A stretch of DNA of 56,811 bases from NCBI GenBank assembly GCA_036517115.1, contig DATDYB010000026.1, forward strand, positions 1 to 56,811, written 5' to 3'. This document shows positions 7,388 to 16,305 of this stretch, piece by piece (position 1 is the stretch's first letter; every line of letters starts with the position of its first letter). This DNA is from DATDYB01 sp036517115. Its GTDB lineage: Bacteria > Patescibacteriota > Minisyncoccia > Phycocordibacterales > PALSA-1337. Position numbers and translations under genes: made by a program. Below the pieces are notes generated by a model. The model ran no database searches and was not told the origin of the DNA. It worked only from the letters and a program-made list of their open reading frames with translations.

Positions 7388-10294
7388 ATGTCTAAGGAAT
7401 ACAACCATAAAAAAATAGAAAAAAAGTGGCAGAAGGAATGGGCAAAGAAAAAGATTTATAAGACCGAAGAAAAGGAGGGGAGGAATCGTAAATTTTATAT
7501 TCTCGATATGTTTCCGTATCCTTCCGGTGAAGGGCTTCATGTCGGCCACCCAAAAGGATATATTGCCACAGACATCATCTCGCGCTTCCACCGCATGAAA
7601 GGGTTCAACGTTCTCCATCCCATGGGTTTTGATGCGTTCGGTCTTCCGGCTGAGAATTACGCTATTAAGAACAAGGTTCACCCTGAAAAGGCAGTAAAGA
7701 AAAACATTAAACACTACAAGGAACAGCTTGAGGAGATCGGCTTCGACTACGACTGGGATAGGGAGATCGATACTACCGATCCTACATATTATAAATGGAC
7801 ACAGTGGATCTTTCTTAAAATGTTTGAAAAGGGACTCGCGTACGAATCCCACGAACCGATCAACTGGTGTCCTGTGGACAAGACAGGTCTAGCGAACGAA
7901 GACGTTGAAGACGGCAGGTGTGAACGTTGTGGCTCTCCCGTGGAGAAAAAACCGATGCGGCAGTGGGTGCTTAAGATCACTGACTATGCTGACCGTATGC
8001 TTGCGGACCTCGACAAGCTCAATTGGCCGGAGTCTATCAAGGAAAGTCAGAGGAATTGGATCGGGCGAAGCGAGGGAGCACAGATTAGATTTAAGATTCA
8101 TGATTCACGATTCAAGAAAAAAACGGGAGAAGTAGATGTCTTTACAACAAGGCCGGATACACTTTTTGGAGTGACGTATGTTGTGCTGGCTCCTGAGCAT
8201 TCAATGTTGAAGAATTTGGAATCAAGAATTTTGAATGTAGATGAAGTAAAAAAATACCAAGAAGAAACTAAAAATAAAACAGAGATAGAAAGAACTTCGG
8301 AAGGTAAACAAAAGACAGGTGTAGAGCTTAAGGGTATCAAGGCGATCAATCCAGTGAACGGTGAGGAAGTGCCGGTATGGGTCGCTGACTACGTGCTCGT
8401 TGACTATGGTACTGGCGCTGTTATGGCCGTGCCGGCGCACGATGAGAGGGACTTTGTATTCGCAAAAAAGTACAATCTGCCGATTAAGGAAGTGGTTCTT
8501 CCTAATATTGTTGACCGACGAAACCCGCCTATCGAAGGCAAGAAAATAGTGGAGAGGAAAAATATTCATGCTTTGGTTAAAAATCCAAAAACAGGGGAGT
8601 ACCTTGGATTAAGGTGGAAGAAATTCGACTGGACGACCTTCCCTATGGGAGGCGTGGAAGAAGGAGAGGATGTTGTCGCGGCCGCGAGAAGGGAAGTTAA
8701 AGAAGAAACAGGCTTTACCAATCTAAAATTTATAAAAGTCCTCGACGGCCAGGTGCGAGCAGAATATTTTGCCGCTCACAAGGATCAAAATAGAGTGTCG
8801 TATACCACAGCAGTATTATTCGAGCTCGTGGATGAGACCTCGGTGGAGGTTGACGCTGAAGAAAAAGCCGCACACGATACTATCTGGCTTTCCGAGTCCA
8901 AATTGAATTACGATACCATGACTCATGCGGAGATCGAGCATTGGCATATGAAGATGCATTCTGAGACAGGAGCCTTTACAGGTGAAGGCGTGTTGGTTAA
9001 CTCCGGGCCTTTTACGGGCACAATAAGTTCTGAAGCAAAAAGGAAGATCACTGCATCGGCCAAAGGGGAGTGGGTGGTCAAATATAAGCTTCGGGACTGG
9101 GTGTTCTCTCGTCAACGATATTGGGGCGAGCCTATCCCTCTTATCCACTGTGAGCGGTGTGGTATCGTGGCCGTACCTGAGAAAGATCTGCCGGTGGAAC
9201 TTCCGAAAGTCACCTCCTATGAACCAACAGGCACAGGCGAGTCTCCTCTCGCGGCTATTTCAAAATGGGTCAATGTAAAATGCCCGAAGTGCGCCGGTAA
9301 GGCCAAGCGGGAGACCAACACCATGCCGCAATGGGCAGGTTCGTCATGGTACTACCTTCGATACATGGACACAAAGAACGACAAGCAGTTGGTCAATTCG
9401 ATCAAAGAAAAATACTGGGCTCCCGTTGATCTGTACGTAGGGGGAGCTGAGCACGCTACCAGGCACCTTATCTATGCCCGATTTTGGCATAAATTCCTCT
9501 TCGACATTGGAGTAGTTTCAACAGATGAACCATTCAAAAAACTTCAAAATGTCGGTCTTATCAACGCTGAAGACGGCAGGAAAATGAGCAAGCGATGGGG
9601 GAACGTCGTAAATCCTACTGATGTTATAGAGCAGTATGGAGCTGATACTCTCAGAGTGTATGAAATGTTCATGGGCCCATTCGATCAGCAAATCGCCTGG
9701 AGCACAAAAAATATGATAGGTACAAGGAGGTTCATCGAGAAGGTGTGGAGACTGAAAGAAAAGTTAAAAGTGAAAAGTGAAAAGTCTAAAGTAAAGGGAG
9801 GGGAGACGGAACCGGAACTTGCCACCAACAATCCAAAACTCGAGACACTTTTACATCAGACTATCAAAAAAGTGGGCGAGGACATTGCTGCTATGCGCTT
9901 TAACACCGCTGTCAGTCAGATGATGATCCTTACCAACGAGCTTGATAAGGAAGAGATGGTGGATGAAAAATATTTTAAAACATTACTCCTCCTTCTTGCT
10001 CCTTTTGCTCCTCATGTTACCGAGGAGTTATGGAAAGACATGGGCAATACAACTTCAATTCACCTTGAACAATGGCCGATGTTTGCAGATTCAAGCATTG
10101 TGGAGAAAAACGTCAATATTGTGGTGCAAATCAACGGTAAAGTTCGCGCAGCTTTTCAGAGCTCTGTAGGTGCCAAGGAAGATGCTGTACGCAAGATTGC
10201 CTTGGAGCTTCCAGAGACTCAGAAATGGCTTAAAGGACAGACGATCAAAAAAGTCATTTACGTGCAAAACAAGGTCGTTAATTTCGTGCTGTAG
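7388..10294 (+). CDS. leuS: Leucyl-tRNA synthetase with inserted Nudix domain
   Basis: This class I synthetase charges tRNA-Leu. It has 968 residues where about 800-870 is usual. The HIGH box is HVGH in PSGEGLHVGHPKG (about residue 52). The CP1 editing domain has TTRPDTLFGVTY and GTGAVMAVPAHDERD with the editing aspartate. KMSKR is at 732-736, and a C-terminal anticodon domain follows. The extra length is a complete Nudix hydrolase domain, about residues 390-520, whose Nudix box runs G421-F443 with E and R-E-x-x-E-E spaced exactly as in the family. It is inserted in the CP1 linker before TGEGVLVNSG. Smaller insertions at 8083-8115 and 9757-9797 are repeat-derived. A TTGATG-16-TATTAT promoter ends 8 nt before the ATG, so the mRNA is probably leaderless. 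Confidence 0.97.
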   Translation: MSKEYNHKKIEKKWQKEWAKKKIYKTEEKEGRNRKFYILDMFPYPSGEGLHVGHPKGYIATDIISRFHRMKGFNVLHPMGFDAFGLPAENYAIKNKVHPEKAVKKNIKHYKEQLEEIGFDYDWDREIDTTDPTYYKWTQWIFLKMFEKGLAYESHEPINWCPVDKTGLANEDVEDGRCERCGSPVEKKPMRQWVLKITDYADRMLADLDKLNWPESIKESQRNWIGRSEGAQIRFKIHDSRFKKKTGEVDVFTTRPDTLFGVTYVVLAPEHSMLKNLESRILNVDEVKKYQEETKNKTEIERTSEGKQKTGVELKGIKAINPVNGEEVPVWVADYVLVDYGTGAVMAVPAHDERDFVFAKKYNLPIKEVVLPNIVDRRNPPIEGKKIVERKNIHALVKNPKTGEYLGLRWKKFDWTTFPMGGVEEGEDVVAAARREVKEETGFTNLKFIKVLDGQVRAEYFAAHKDQNRVSYTTAVLFELVDETSVEVDAEEKAAHDTIWLSESKLNYDTMTHAEIEHWHMKMHSETGAFTGEGVLVNSGPFTGTISSEAKRKITASAKGEWVVKYKLRDWVFSRQRYWGEPIPLIHCERCGIVAVPEKDLPVELPKVTSYEPTGTGESPLAAISKWVNVKCPKCAGKAKRETNTMPQWAGSSWYYLRYMDTKNDKQLVNSIKEKYWAPVDLYVGGAEHATRHLIYARFWHKFLFDIGVVSTDEPFKKLQNVGLINAEDGRKMSKRWGNVVNPTDVIEQYGADTLRVYEMFMGPFDQQIAWSTKNMIGTRRFIEKVWRLKEKLKVKSEKSKVKGGETEPELATNNPKLETLLHQTIKKVGEDIAAMRFNTAVSQMMILTNELDKEEMVDEKYFKTLLLLLAPFAPHVTEELWKDMGNTTSIHLEQWPMFADSSIVEKNVNIVVQINGKVRAAFQSSVGAKEDAVRKIALELPETQKWLKGQTIKKVIYVQNKVVNFVL
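8083..8115 (+). repeat. In-frame GATTCA-word repeat in leuS
   Basis: Four to five degenerate copies of a GATTCA/GATTTA word are read in frame as RFKIHDSRFK in the editing domain. The same word on the opposite strand occurs in dnaE (53885-53917). Confidence 0.6.
9757..9797 (+). repeat. In-frame AAAGT-word repeat in leuS
   Basis: Repeated AAAAGT(G/T) words are read in frame as KLKVKSEKSKVK between the catalytic core and the anticodon-binding domain, a natural linker. Confidence 0.6.
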
Positions 10295-10323
10295 GTCATG
10301 CATAGGGGCTTACCTGAGCAAGG

Positions 10324-10352
10324 TTGACATTAAGTTGTGGATACTGTAGTCT
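10324..10352 (+). promoter_or_regulatory. Probable promoter for the sigma4/HARE gene
   Basis: TTGACA at 10324-10329 is followed after 17 nt by TAGTCT at 10347-10352. A second TTGACT lies near 10402. Either would give a long leader (about 70-150 nt) before the ATG at 10504. AAGGAGAAA near 10460 is too far from that ATG to act as its ribosome site. Confidence 0.5.
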
Positions 10353-10503
10353 AAACATATACGACAAAAAAACAAAGGAAATTCAGGTTTTATAGCGCAT
10401 TGACTTTAAAGGTTGATAATGATACAAATTAAAGTAATTATAAGCTCTAGGCTTATGTAAGGAGAAATTTTTATTAAGCTCACGCGTAAATTTATTAAAG
10501 GTT

Positions 10504-11559
10504 ATGGCAACAATTCAATTTAAACCAAAACAGGTAACTAAGCGGCTTTTGTCAGTACTGCCCGACCGTGCTCGAGAAGTAATCATCAATCGTTACGGGC
10601 TTGGAAAAAAGACTGAACGTATGACGCTTGAAGCAATCGGCAAACTTTATGGCATCACCCGTGAACGAGTGCGACAAATTGAAAACTATGCCCTTAATAA
10701 CATCCGAAAGTCATCCATCTATAAAGACGAGAAAAAAACCTTCGAGGAACTTGAAGAAGCGCTCCATTCTCTAGGCGGCATCGTTGTTGAAGATGACCTA
10801 CTCTCGCATCTTTCAAAAGACAAAAGCATCCAAAATCACATCAACATTCTCTTGGTACTTGGTGAAAAATTCACTCGACATAAGGAAGATGATGATTTCC
10901 GACACCGATGGCACGTCAACGAGGAAATCTCAAAGAAGGTACATGATGCACTGCATAAGCTCTACAAAAATCTTTCTGACTCGGATATTGTTGCAGAATC
11001 AGAAATGGTCAACATGTTCCTCGATCATCTAAAGGATGTTTCTGAAAAATATAAGAATCAGGAGATCGTCAAGCGATGGCTCTCCCTATCGAAGAAAATT
11101 GGCAAGAATCCTTTAGGCGAATGGGGTAAGGCTCACTCACCAAACATCAAAACGAAAGGAATGAGAGATTACGCATTTCTTGTTATCCGAAAACACGGAT
11201 CCCCAATTCACTTCAAAGAAGTCGCAAAGACCATTGAGAAGGTGTTCAATAAAAAAGCACACGTTGCAACCTGCCATAACGAACTCATCAAAGATCCTCG
11301 TTTCGTGCTTGTTGGGCGAGGTCTCTATGCGCTCACTGAGTGGGGATATATGAGTGGTGTAGTGAAGGACGTCATCAAGAAAATTCTTGAAAAACATGGT
11401 CCACTCACTCGTGAAGAGATCATTGATAAGGTTCTTAAGGAACGATATGTCAAGGAAAATACTATTCTAGTGAATCTCCAGAATCCTAAATACTTCAATC
11501 GATCAAAAGACGCTAAATATTCTATTTCATCCGAATTGCTCACTAAGGCGACCGCCTAA
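10504..11559 (+). CDS. Sigma-70 region 4-like / HARE-HTH regulator
   Basis: A 351-residue protein. Residues about 12-65 are a sigma-70 region 4 helix-turn-helix: RAREVIINRYGL, then LEAIGKLYGITRERVRQIENYAL, the -35-binding signature of primary sigma factors. Regions 1-3 are absent, so it cannot act as an ordinary sigma factor. The rest contains HARE-HTH (winged helix) segments, e.g. MRDYAFLVIRKHGSPIHFKEVAKTIEKVF to RGLYALTEWG (about 218-280) and VIKKILEKHGPLTREEIIDKVLKERYVKENTILVNL (about 290-325). HARE-HTH is also the domain of the RNA polymerase delta subunit. A role in transcription at or with RNA polymerase is a reasonable inference, not shown. Single-gene unit with a strong terminator. 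Confidence 0.85.
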   Translation: MATIQFKPKQVTKRLLSVLPDRAREVIINRYGLGKKTERMTLEAIGKLYGITRERVRQIENYALNNIRKSSIYKDEKKTFEELEEALHSLGGIVVEDDLLSHLSKDKSIQNHINILLVLGEKFTRHKEDDDFRHRWHVNEEISKKVHDALHKLYKNLSDSDIVAESEMVNMFLDHLKDVSEKYKNQEIVKRWLSLSKKIGKNPLGEWGKAHSPNIKTKGMRDYAFLVIRKHGSPIHFKEVAKTIEKVFNKKAHVATCHNELIKDPRFVLVGRGLYALTEWGYMSGVVKDVIKKILEKHGPLTREEIIDKVLKERYVKENTILVNLQNPKYFNRSKDAKYSISSELLTKATA

Positions 11560-11592
11560 CAACAAAAACTCCTTCGGGAGTTTTTGTTGTTT
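11558..11592 (+). terminator. Strong intrinsic terminator
   Basis: The 15-bp perfect stem (11558-11572 with 11577-11591) closes a TTCG tetraloop. The 3' arm contains five T, and the A-rich 5' arm makes it potentially bidirectional. The stem begins at the stop codon of the preceding gene. Confidence 0.95.
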
Positions 11593-11618
11593 GTGGTGGT
11601 CGGGGTATAATACTCTCT

Positions 11619-12872
11619 ATGGATATTGGACCATTTTCTTCGATCAATGTGTCTCTGGAGACACTGATATTCTATTTTAAACTTTTCACCCCTATCGCCA
11701 TTCCGTTCCTACTCGGACTGATATTCTGGCATTTGTGGAAAGAATATGTACGGAGAGACTTTATCAATAAAGAAGAGTACATTCTCCTTGAACTGAGGTT
11801 GCCGAAAGACACCTGGAAGGGCCCTGCCGCGATGGAACTAGTACTTAATCAGTTTTATCAGACGGGTGGTGAAAACACTTTTCTTGACCGATGGTGGAGG
11901 GGTAAAGTCCGTCCATGGTTTTCTTTGGAGATTGTCTCTATTGAGGGACAGGTTAAATTTTATATCTCGCTCCGCAAGGCATGGCGGCGTGTGATTGAGT
12001 CGGCGCTCTATTCGCAGTATCCAGAGGTTGAAATCTATGAGGCGCCCGATTATGCCAAGTCGGTTCATTTCGATCCTAAGGAATATAAAATTTGGACGTG
12101 TAATTTTGTAAAAAGTCACAAGCTGCAAAATGCCTATCCGATTAAGACATATGTTGATTACGGTCTAACTAAAGATGATATGAAGGAGGAATTCAAGATT
12201 GACCCCATGACGCAGATGATCGAGGCTCTCGGAGCGTTGGGAAGCAACGAGCAAGTCTGGATTCAGTTCATTGCTCGAGCGCATAAGGGAGAACAGTTAA
12301 AGCCGGGGACATTTCTCCAACTTACTGATGAATGGAAAGACTCAATTAAAGCAGAGGTGAAAAAGATTATTCTCGACTTTAAAAAGAAAATGAATGAAGA
12401 TAACAAGGAAGATGAACGTGCAGCACCCTTCCAGCTCACCGCTTTTGAAAGCAATATTATTGAATCACTCGAACGATATTCGACCAAGTATCCGTTCGAT
12501 GTTGGTATCCGTGCGCTCTACATTACTAAACCTGACTCTTTTGCTCCAACAGGTGTACCAGGCCTTATTAGTATGTTCAGGCAATATGGGGCTCCGAATT
12601 TAAATGGTTTTAAACCTACCGGAGGCAGTGCTTCGTTTGACTATCCATGGCAGGATTTTATGGAGCTCCGACATAATCTTGTGCGCAAGGCAGCTCTATC
12701 CGCCTACAAACGGCGATGCTATTTTTACGCACCCTGCAACGAAAAATCATTTGTGATGAATGCTGAAGAGCTTGCGACGATATACCACCTGCCGGGAAAT
12801 GTGTCACGTACTCCGACGCTCTCGCGCATCGAGTCAAAGAAAGCACAGGCTCCTGGCAATCTTCCTATCTAG
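11619..12872 (+). CDS. Membrane-anchored conserved protein of unknown function
   Basis: A 417-residue protein. One transmembrane helix at about residues 18-42 (FKLFTPIAIPFLLGLIFWHLW) is followed by a large soluble part beginning LELRLPKDTWKGPAAMELVLNQFYQTGGE. That layout resembles proteins found beside or fused to HerA/VirB4-type ATPases in Patescibacteria, but no ATPase is present here (no Walker motifs). The tail from about residue 340 includes RKAALSAYKRRCYF and a C-terminus LSRIESKKAQAPGNLP. TATAAT at 11606-11611 ends exactly 7 nt before the ATG: probably leaderless. mltG follows after 3 nt, so the two are cotranscribed, suggesting an envelope role. Confidence 0.75.
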   Translation: MDIGPFSSINVSLETLIFYFKLFTPIAIPFLLGLIFWHLWKEYVRRDFINKEEYILLELRLPKDTWKGPAAMELVLNQFYQTGGENTFLDRWWRGKVRPWFSLEIVSIEGQVKFYISLRKAWRRVIESALYSQYPEVEIYEAPDYAKSVHFDPKEYKIWTCNFVKSHKLQNAYPIKTYVDYGLTKDDMKEEFKIDPMTQMIEALGALGSNEQVWIQFIARAHKGEQLKPGTFLQLTDEWKDSIKAEVKKIILDFKKKMNEDNKEDERAAPFQLTAFESNIIESLERYSTKYPFDVGIRALYITKPDSFAPTGVPGLISMFRQYGAPNLNGFKPTGGSASFDYPWQDFMELRHNLVRKAALSAYKRRCYFYAPCNEKSFVMNAEELATIYHLPGNVSRTPTLSRIESKKAQAPGNLPI

Positions 12873-12875
12873 CAT

Positions 12876-13838
12876 ATGCATTCCCTCTACTCCACATCGA
12901 GATGTATTCGACGAAGTATACTTCCGGTAGCGCTAGTGTTACTTTTTGTTTTTTTAATTTTGAACGCCCCGCCTCGAAGCTTTCCCTTAGGTAGTACACT
13001 ACGAATTGAAAATGGATCAACACTGCTCTCCATTTCGACCTTACTTAAAGAAAGGCAAGTGATCAAGTCGCCGTTTCTTTTCCGTACCTACGTTATTCTT
13101 TTTGGCGGGGAAAAGGCCCTTGTGCAAGGCGACTATGTGTTTAGTGAGAAGATTACAGGTTTTGGCGTAGCAGAGCGCATCATGGACGGGCAGCTTGGCA
13201 TCGTACCCCTCAGGATCACTATTCCAGAAGGTTCTACCACACGTGAGATTGCAGGGCTATTTAACACAAAATTTAAGAATTTTGATGATAAAAAATTTCT
13301 TGATCTAGCGAAGGGTAAAGAAGGATATTTATTCCCGGACACGTATCTATTTTTTCCAGCCGATGAGCCTGCGGTGATGGTTAAAAAGATGGAGCGTACC
13401 TTTACTGAAAAAACGGCCTCACTTCAGAAAGAAGTTTTACCCAAAGGGTATTCTTGGAGTGATGTGGTCACCATGGCCTCGATCCTTGAGGCTGAAGGGA
13501 GGACTCTCCAGACTCGGCGAATGATCGCTGGGGTGTTATGGAAACGACTATCGATCGGTATGCCGCTTCAGGTAGATGTTGCAATACAGTATATAAAAAA
13601 CAAGGCTACCCCTGATCTTACGCTTGAGGATCTCAAAATCCCATCGCCGTACAATCTCTATCTTAATAAAGGATTACCTCCGGGTCCTATTAATAATCCC
13701 GGCCTAGAAGCGATTAAGGCTGCATTGTCACCAATTCCATCAAAGTACCTCTATTTTCTTGTCGATAAACAGGGTGTTATGCACTACGCCGTCACTCATG
13801 ATGAACACGTGGTGAATAAGAATAAATATTTGCGCTGA
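12876..13838 (+). CDS. mltG: Endolytic murein transglycosylase MltG
   Basis: A 320-residue YceG-family enzyme that cuts nascent peptidoglycan strands at the membrane. An N-terminal transmembrane helix (about 15-32) is followed by a LysM-like region (GSTLRIENGSTLLSISTLLKERQVI) and the catalytic domain: EGSTTREIAGLF, YLFPDTYLF, MASILEAEG with the catalytic glutamate, IAGVLWKRLSIGMPLQVDVAIQY, and SPYNLYLNKGLPPGPINNPG. The C-terminus YYAVTHDEH-like segment is present. The gene is 3 nt after the preceding membrane protein gene. It converges with the minus-strand GH18 gene. Confidence 0.93.
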   Translation: MHSLYSTSRCIRRSILPVALVLLFVFLILNAPPRSFPLGSTLRIENGSTLLSISTLLKERQVIKSPFLFRTYVILFGGEKALVQGDYVFSEKITGFGVAERIMDGQLGIVPLRITIPEGSTTREIAGLFNTKFKNFDDKKFLDLAKGKEGYLFPDTYLFFPADEPAVMVKKMERTFTEKTASLQKEVLPKGYSWSDVVTMASILEAEGRTLQTRRMIAGVLWKRLSIGMPLQVDVAIQYIKNKATPDLTLEDLKIPSPYNLYLNKGLPPGPINNPGLEAIKAALSPIPSKYLYFLVDKQGVMHYAVTHDEHVVNKNKYLR

Positions 13839-13859
13839 TAGTGTTGTAGGAGTGTGTGT

Positions 13860-14855
13860 TTAGAGATCCGCAGTCATCCACATATCAGGATGTTCTGCTC
13901 CCAGCACCCACGCTGAATATCCTCGTAGGTTATATTTTTTAGCAAAATTTATTTTTTCCATAAAGCTTTCAGTATTTTCATGCCAGACGATATAGGGTAT
14001 CCCGTTCTTGATGTAGGCCAGCCAGGGCACTCGTAGTGTCGTATCAAAACCCTCGATGGCATTTGGATATAGTGACTTTATGGTGGCAATCTTTGAGTGA
14101 ACACCGGTACTTCTCTTGGGCGACTCTTCGACGCTCCACTGCCAATAGTAGAAGGGAATACCGAGGGACAATTTAGCCGGCGGGATTTTATCTTTTAGAT
14201 ATGTGTACACCTCATGAAGGTAGGGAATGGATGCTGTTGATTTTTTTGAATCGGGGTCGTCGTAGGTCATGATACTGATGAAATCAACCGACTTCACCAA
14301 CCGTTCATAATCGTACACACCACCCCAGTTTTTATACGCCTCTGTTACCTCATCATTCTTTCTGGCTACTGCTGCAATACTTAATATCAATCCATGTTTT
14401 TTAAATTCCGTAGCGGTTTTTTCAGCAAACTCGCTGTAAAGATCTCGGTCAGTGTGTGCAATATGCTCAAAATCAAACTGCCAGCCGATGTATTTTTCCC
14501 GGAGGGCGGTAAGTACCATATAGGCAATGACCGCTTGTTGTGCACTTGGCGTGATAAGAAGTTTGTGCATCACTTCTTTGTTGAAACCGCTATTCACAAT
14601 AAGAGGCATGATCTGGATGTTGTAATCAGCGGCTATCTTTTTAACTTCTTTACTTAACGAACCAGACGGCACCATTTTTGCGGAAACCGAATAGGATTGA
14701 GGTGCGAGAATGTCGATTTTATCAGCGTTCTTTTTCAAGCTTTCGAGTCCAGCTTTACTGTTGTTGAAATAAAATATTTTCTCGAAAGCAAGCGCTGGTA
14801 CAGGAATTACACAAGAAAATACTAAGATAAAAATGAGGAAGTTGATCTGTCGCAT
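13860..14855 (-). CDS. Secreted GH18-family (YaaH/chitinase-like) protein
   Basis: A 331-residue protein with a signal peptide (MRQINFLIFILVFSCVIPVPALA). The TIM-barrel motif WQFDFEHI is in the place of the GH18 DxxDxDxE active site: the final glutamate is present but the acidic series is shortened (D-F-E). VDFISIMTYDD (near residue 190) and WVLG near the end also match GH18 and SpoVS/YaaH-type cortex hydrolases. The target could be peptidoglycan or another aminosugar polymer. ATG 14855 is chosen over the longer frame because it gives the signal peptide. It is the last gene of the minus-strand unit that begins with arsR at 16617, 17 nt after the DoxX-like gene. Confidence 0.8.
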   Translation of the reverse strand: MRQINFLIFILVFSCVIPVPALAFEKIFYFNNSKAGLESLKKNADKIDILAPQSYSVSAKMVPSGSLSKEVKKIAADYNIQIMPLIVNSGFNKEVMHKLLITPSAQQAVIAYMVLTALREKYIGWQFDFEHIAHTDRDLYSEFAEKTATEFKKHGLILSIAAVARKNDEVTEAYKNWGGVYDYERLVKSVDFISIMTYDDPDSKKSTASIPYLHEVYTYLKDKIPPAKLSLGIPFYYWQWSVEESPKRSTGVHSKIATIKSLYPNAIEGFDTTLRVPWLAYIKNGIPYIVWHENTESFMEKINFAKKYNLRGYSAWVLGAEHPDMWMTADL

Positions 14856-14872
14856 AGTGGTACTATACCACT

Positions 14873-15253
14873 CTACTTCCACCACTCTCGGAGGCTTTTT
14901 GGCCAACCAATGAGTAGGAGTAGAGCCAACGGTGCTCCCCAGTTAGCCCAGCGTTCGACAAAGTCCCAGACGGGCATCCCGACAATCGGTCGTATAAGCG
15001 CGGTCCAAAATCCCCAAAACACCATCCAAAGAAGTACAAGACGCACGGGTTTGATGAGGATAAGAATCCCCAGGGCAATATCCGTGATGCCGACAATGAA
15101 TAAGAGTTGTGTCGCTGTTCCAACATCAGTCACTCCAAATTGAGCGAACCAGCCAATCCAGTCTTTTTTACCCTGCAAAGCGAATACCCCATGACCGATG
15201 AATTCTCCGGCAACCGCTATTCGTAAAACCCATATGGCAAGTTTATTATTCAT
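14873..15253 (-). CDS. DoxX-like small membrane protein
   Basis: A 126-residue protein with four transmembrane helices. The opening WVLRIAVAGEFIGHGVFALQGKKDWIGWFAQFGV is typical of DoxX-like proteins (R near the start of helix 1, H-G in the middle). Members are linked loosely to redox or sulfur chemistry at the membrane, but no exact role is known. It is 34 nt after the ECF-S-like gene and 17 nt before the GH18 gene on the minus strand. Confidence 0.75.
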   Translation of the reverse strand: MNNKLAIWVLRIAVAGEFIGHGVFALQGKKDWIGWFAQFGVTDVGTATQLLFIVGITDIALGILILIKPVRLVLLWMVFWGFWTALIRPIVGMPVWDFVERWANWGAPLALLLLIGWPKSLREWWK

Positions 15254-15287
15254 ATTTCTATTTTGCTACTGTGCCAATATATATTAT

Positions 15288-15857
15288 TTAAGTACTCGGT
15301 TCGACCCAGAGTTTTTCTCCCATTGTGATAGCTCGCACTTTTTGAGCCATCCTACTTTTATAAACAGTGATAGCGTATATTGTACCAAACAAAATACCCG
15401 TATAGAAAATGTCACCAGCAAGAGAGTTTTTGAAAAACGGAATCGCCATGAGGTATGACTGCATAAGACCGGAGAATGAACGCTCGTACATAGTACCGAA
15501 CTGCCACACCGCCCAGTTGGTTATCACATAGAATACCAGAGACGATCCCATCGTGCTTACCGCAATATTTTTTACAGATTGCTTTTTTATGAAAGTACCC
15601 AAAACAGCCGACAGAGCAAAACTGCCGTACACTGCTATCATCATCTGCCACTGATAAAATCCTATAAAAATATCGCTTATAAGCATGATCCCGATCAACG
15701 TAATAAGCGAGTAGCGCAGACCAAGATACGCCGATGCAAAAAGAGCGATCGCAGTTATCGGCGTGAAGTTAAATGTGTGAGGCAAAAATCTGCTTGCAAC
15801 GCCGAATGCGACAAACAGGACTATCAGAATGATCTTTGATCTCAAGGACACATTCAT
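15288..15857 (-). CDS. ECF-S-component-like membrane protein (DUF6580-type)
   Basis: A 189-residue protein with five to six transmembrane helices. It starts SLRSKIILIVLFVAFGVASRFLPHTFNFTPITAIALFASAYLG, a pattern seen in DUF6580 proteins and similar to S components of energy-coupling-factor vitamin transporters. ATG 15857 is one base after the stop of the DUF4430 gene; a longer frame exists but would overlap that gene by far. The pairing with a transcobalamin-like protein, and with a cobalamin-dependent reductase across the divergent promoter, makes cobalamin or a precursor the most likely substrate. That is inference; no ECF ATPase or T component is in the window. Confidence 0.75.
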   Translation of the reverse strand: MNVSLRSKIILIVLFVAFGVASRFLPHTFNFTPITAIALFASAYLGLRYSLITLIGIMLISDIFIGFYQWQMMIAVYGSFALSAVLGTFIKKQSVKNIAVSTMGSSLVFYVITNWAVWQFGTMYERSFSGLMQSYLMAIPFFKNSLAGDIFYTGILFGTIYAITVYKSRMAQKVRAITMGEKLWVEPST

Positions 15858-15858
15858 A

Positions 15859-16299
15859 TTATTCCTGTCCTTCGACAAACTTAAATTGAATACTATCTCC
15901 GGGCCCGACGTTGTAAGCAGAGACTCCGACCTGGCTGTATGTATTATCGACCCAGTACTGCCACCATTTCTTTCCAGACGGATCTTTGCCGACTCCGCTG
16001 ATTGACTCAACAAATATTCCGAGATCACTCCCGTAGTCTTTATATTTCAGTTCTACGCTATGAGCGTCAGTGGCATTTTTCAGTACATCAAACACAGTTG
16101 TCCCGGAAATGTCGTGATACGTCTTTACTCGTCCATCGCCGTAATCAATCATGATACTCACCGATGCCTGTGGTTGATTCCGCGAGGCGGTCTCAGTAGC
16201 TGTAGCTTGGTAATCTCGTCCGACAGATATACCAAGCAGAAAAACAACAGCAAGGATTACAAATCCGCCAGCGTGTTTTAAAAATGTATTGCCTTTCAT
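15859..16299 (-). CDS. Secreted/anchored DUF4430 (transcobalamin-like) protein
   Basis: A 146-residue protein with an N-terminal membrane anchor or signal (HAGGFVILAVVFLLGISVG). Then comes a DUF4430 domain (about residues 46-145): SVSIMIDYGDGRVKTYHDISGTTVFDVLKNATD, later GKKWWQYWVDN and VGPGDSIQFKF. DUF4430 corresponds to the small C-terminal domain of eukaryotic transcobalamin and intrinsic factor, which contacts cobalamin; bacterial versions often sit beside cobalamin uptake genes. Here it is 6 nt after arsR and 1 nt before the ECF-S-like gene, so the three form one operon. A surface cobalamin-binding role is inferred. Confidence 0.85.
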   Translation of the reverse strand: MKGNTFLKHAGGFVILAVVFLLGISVGRDYQATATETASRNQPQASVSIMIDYGDGRVKTYHDISGTTVFDVLKNATDAHSVELKYKDYGSDLGIFVESISGVGKDPSGKKWWQYWVDNTYSQVGVSAYNVGPGDSIQFKFVEGQE

Positions 16300-16305
16300 G
16301 TGAAA

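Noticed and set aside
15858..16028. Longer start for the ECF-S-like protein
   Set aside because: It would overlap the DUF4430 gene by 170 nt and encodes no helix or signal; ATG 15857 fits the operon.
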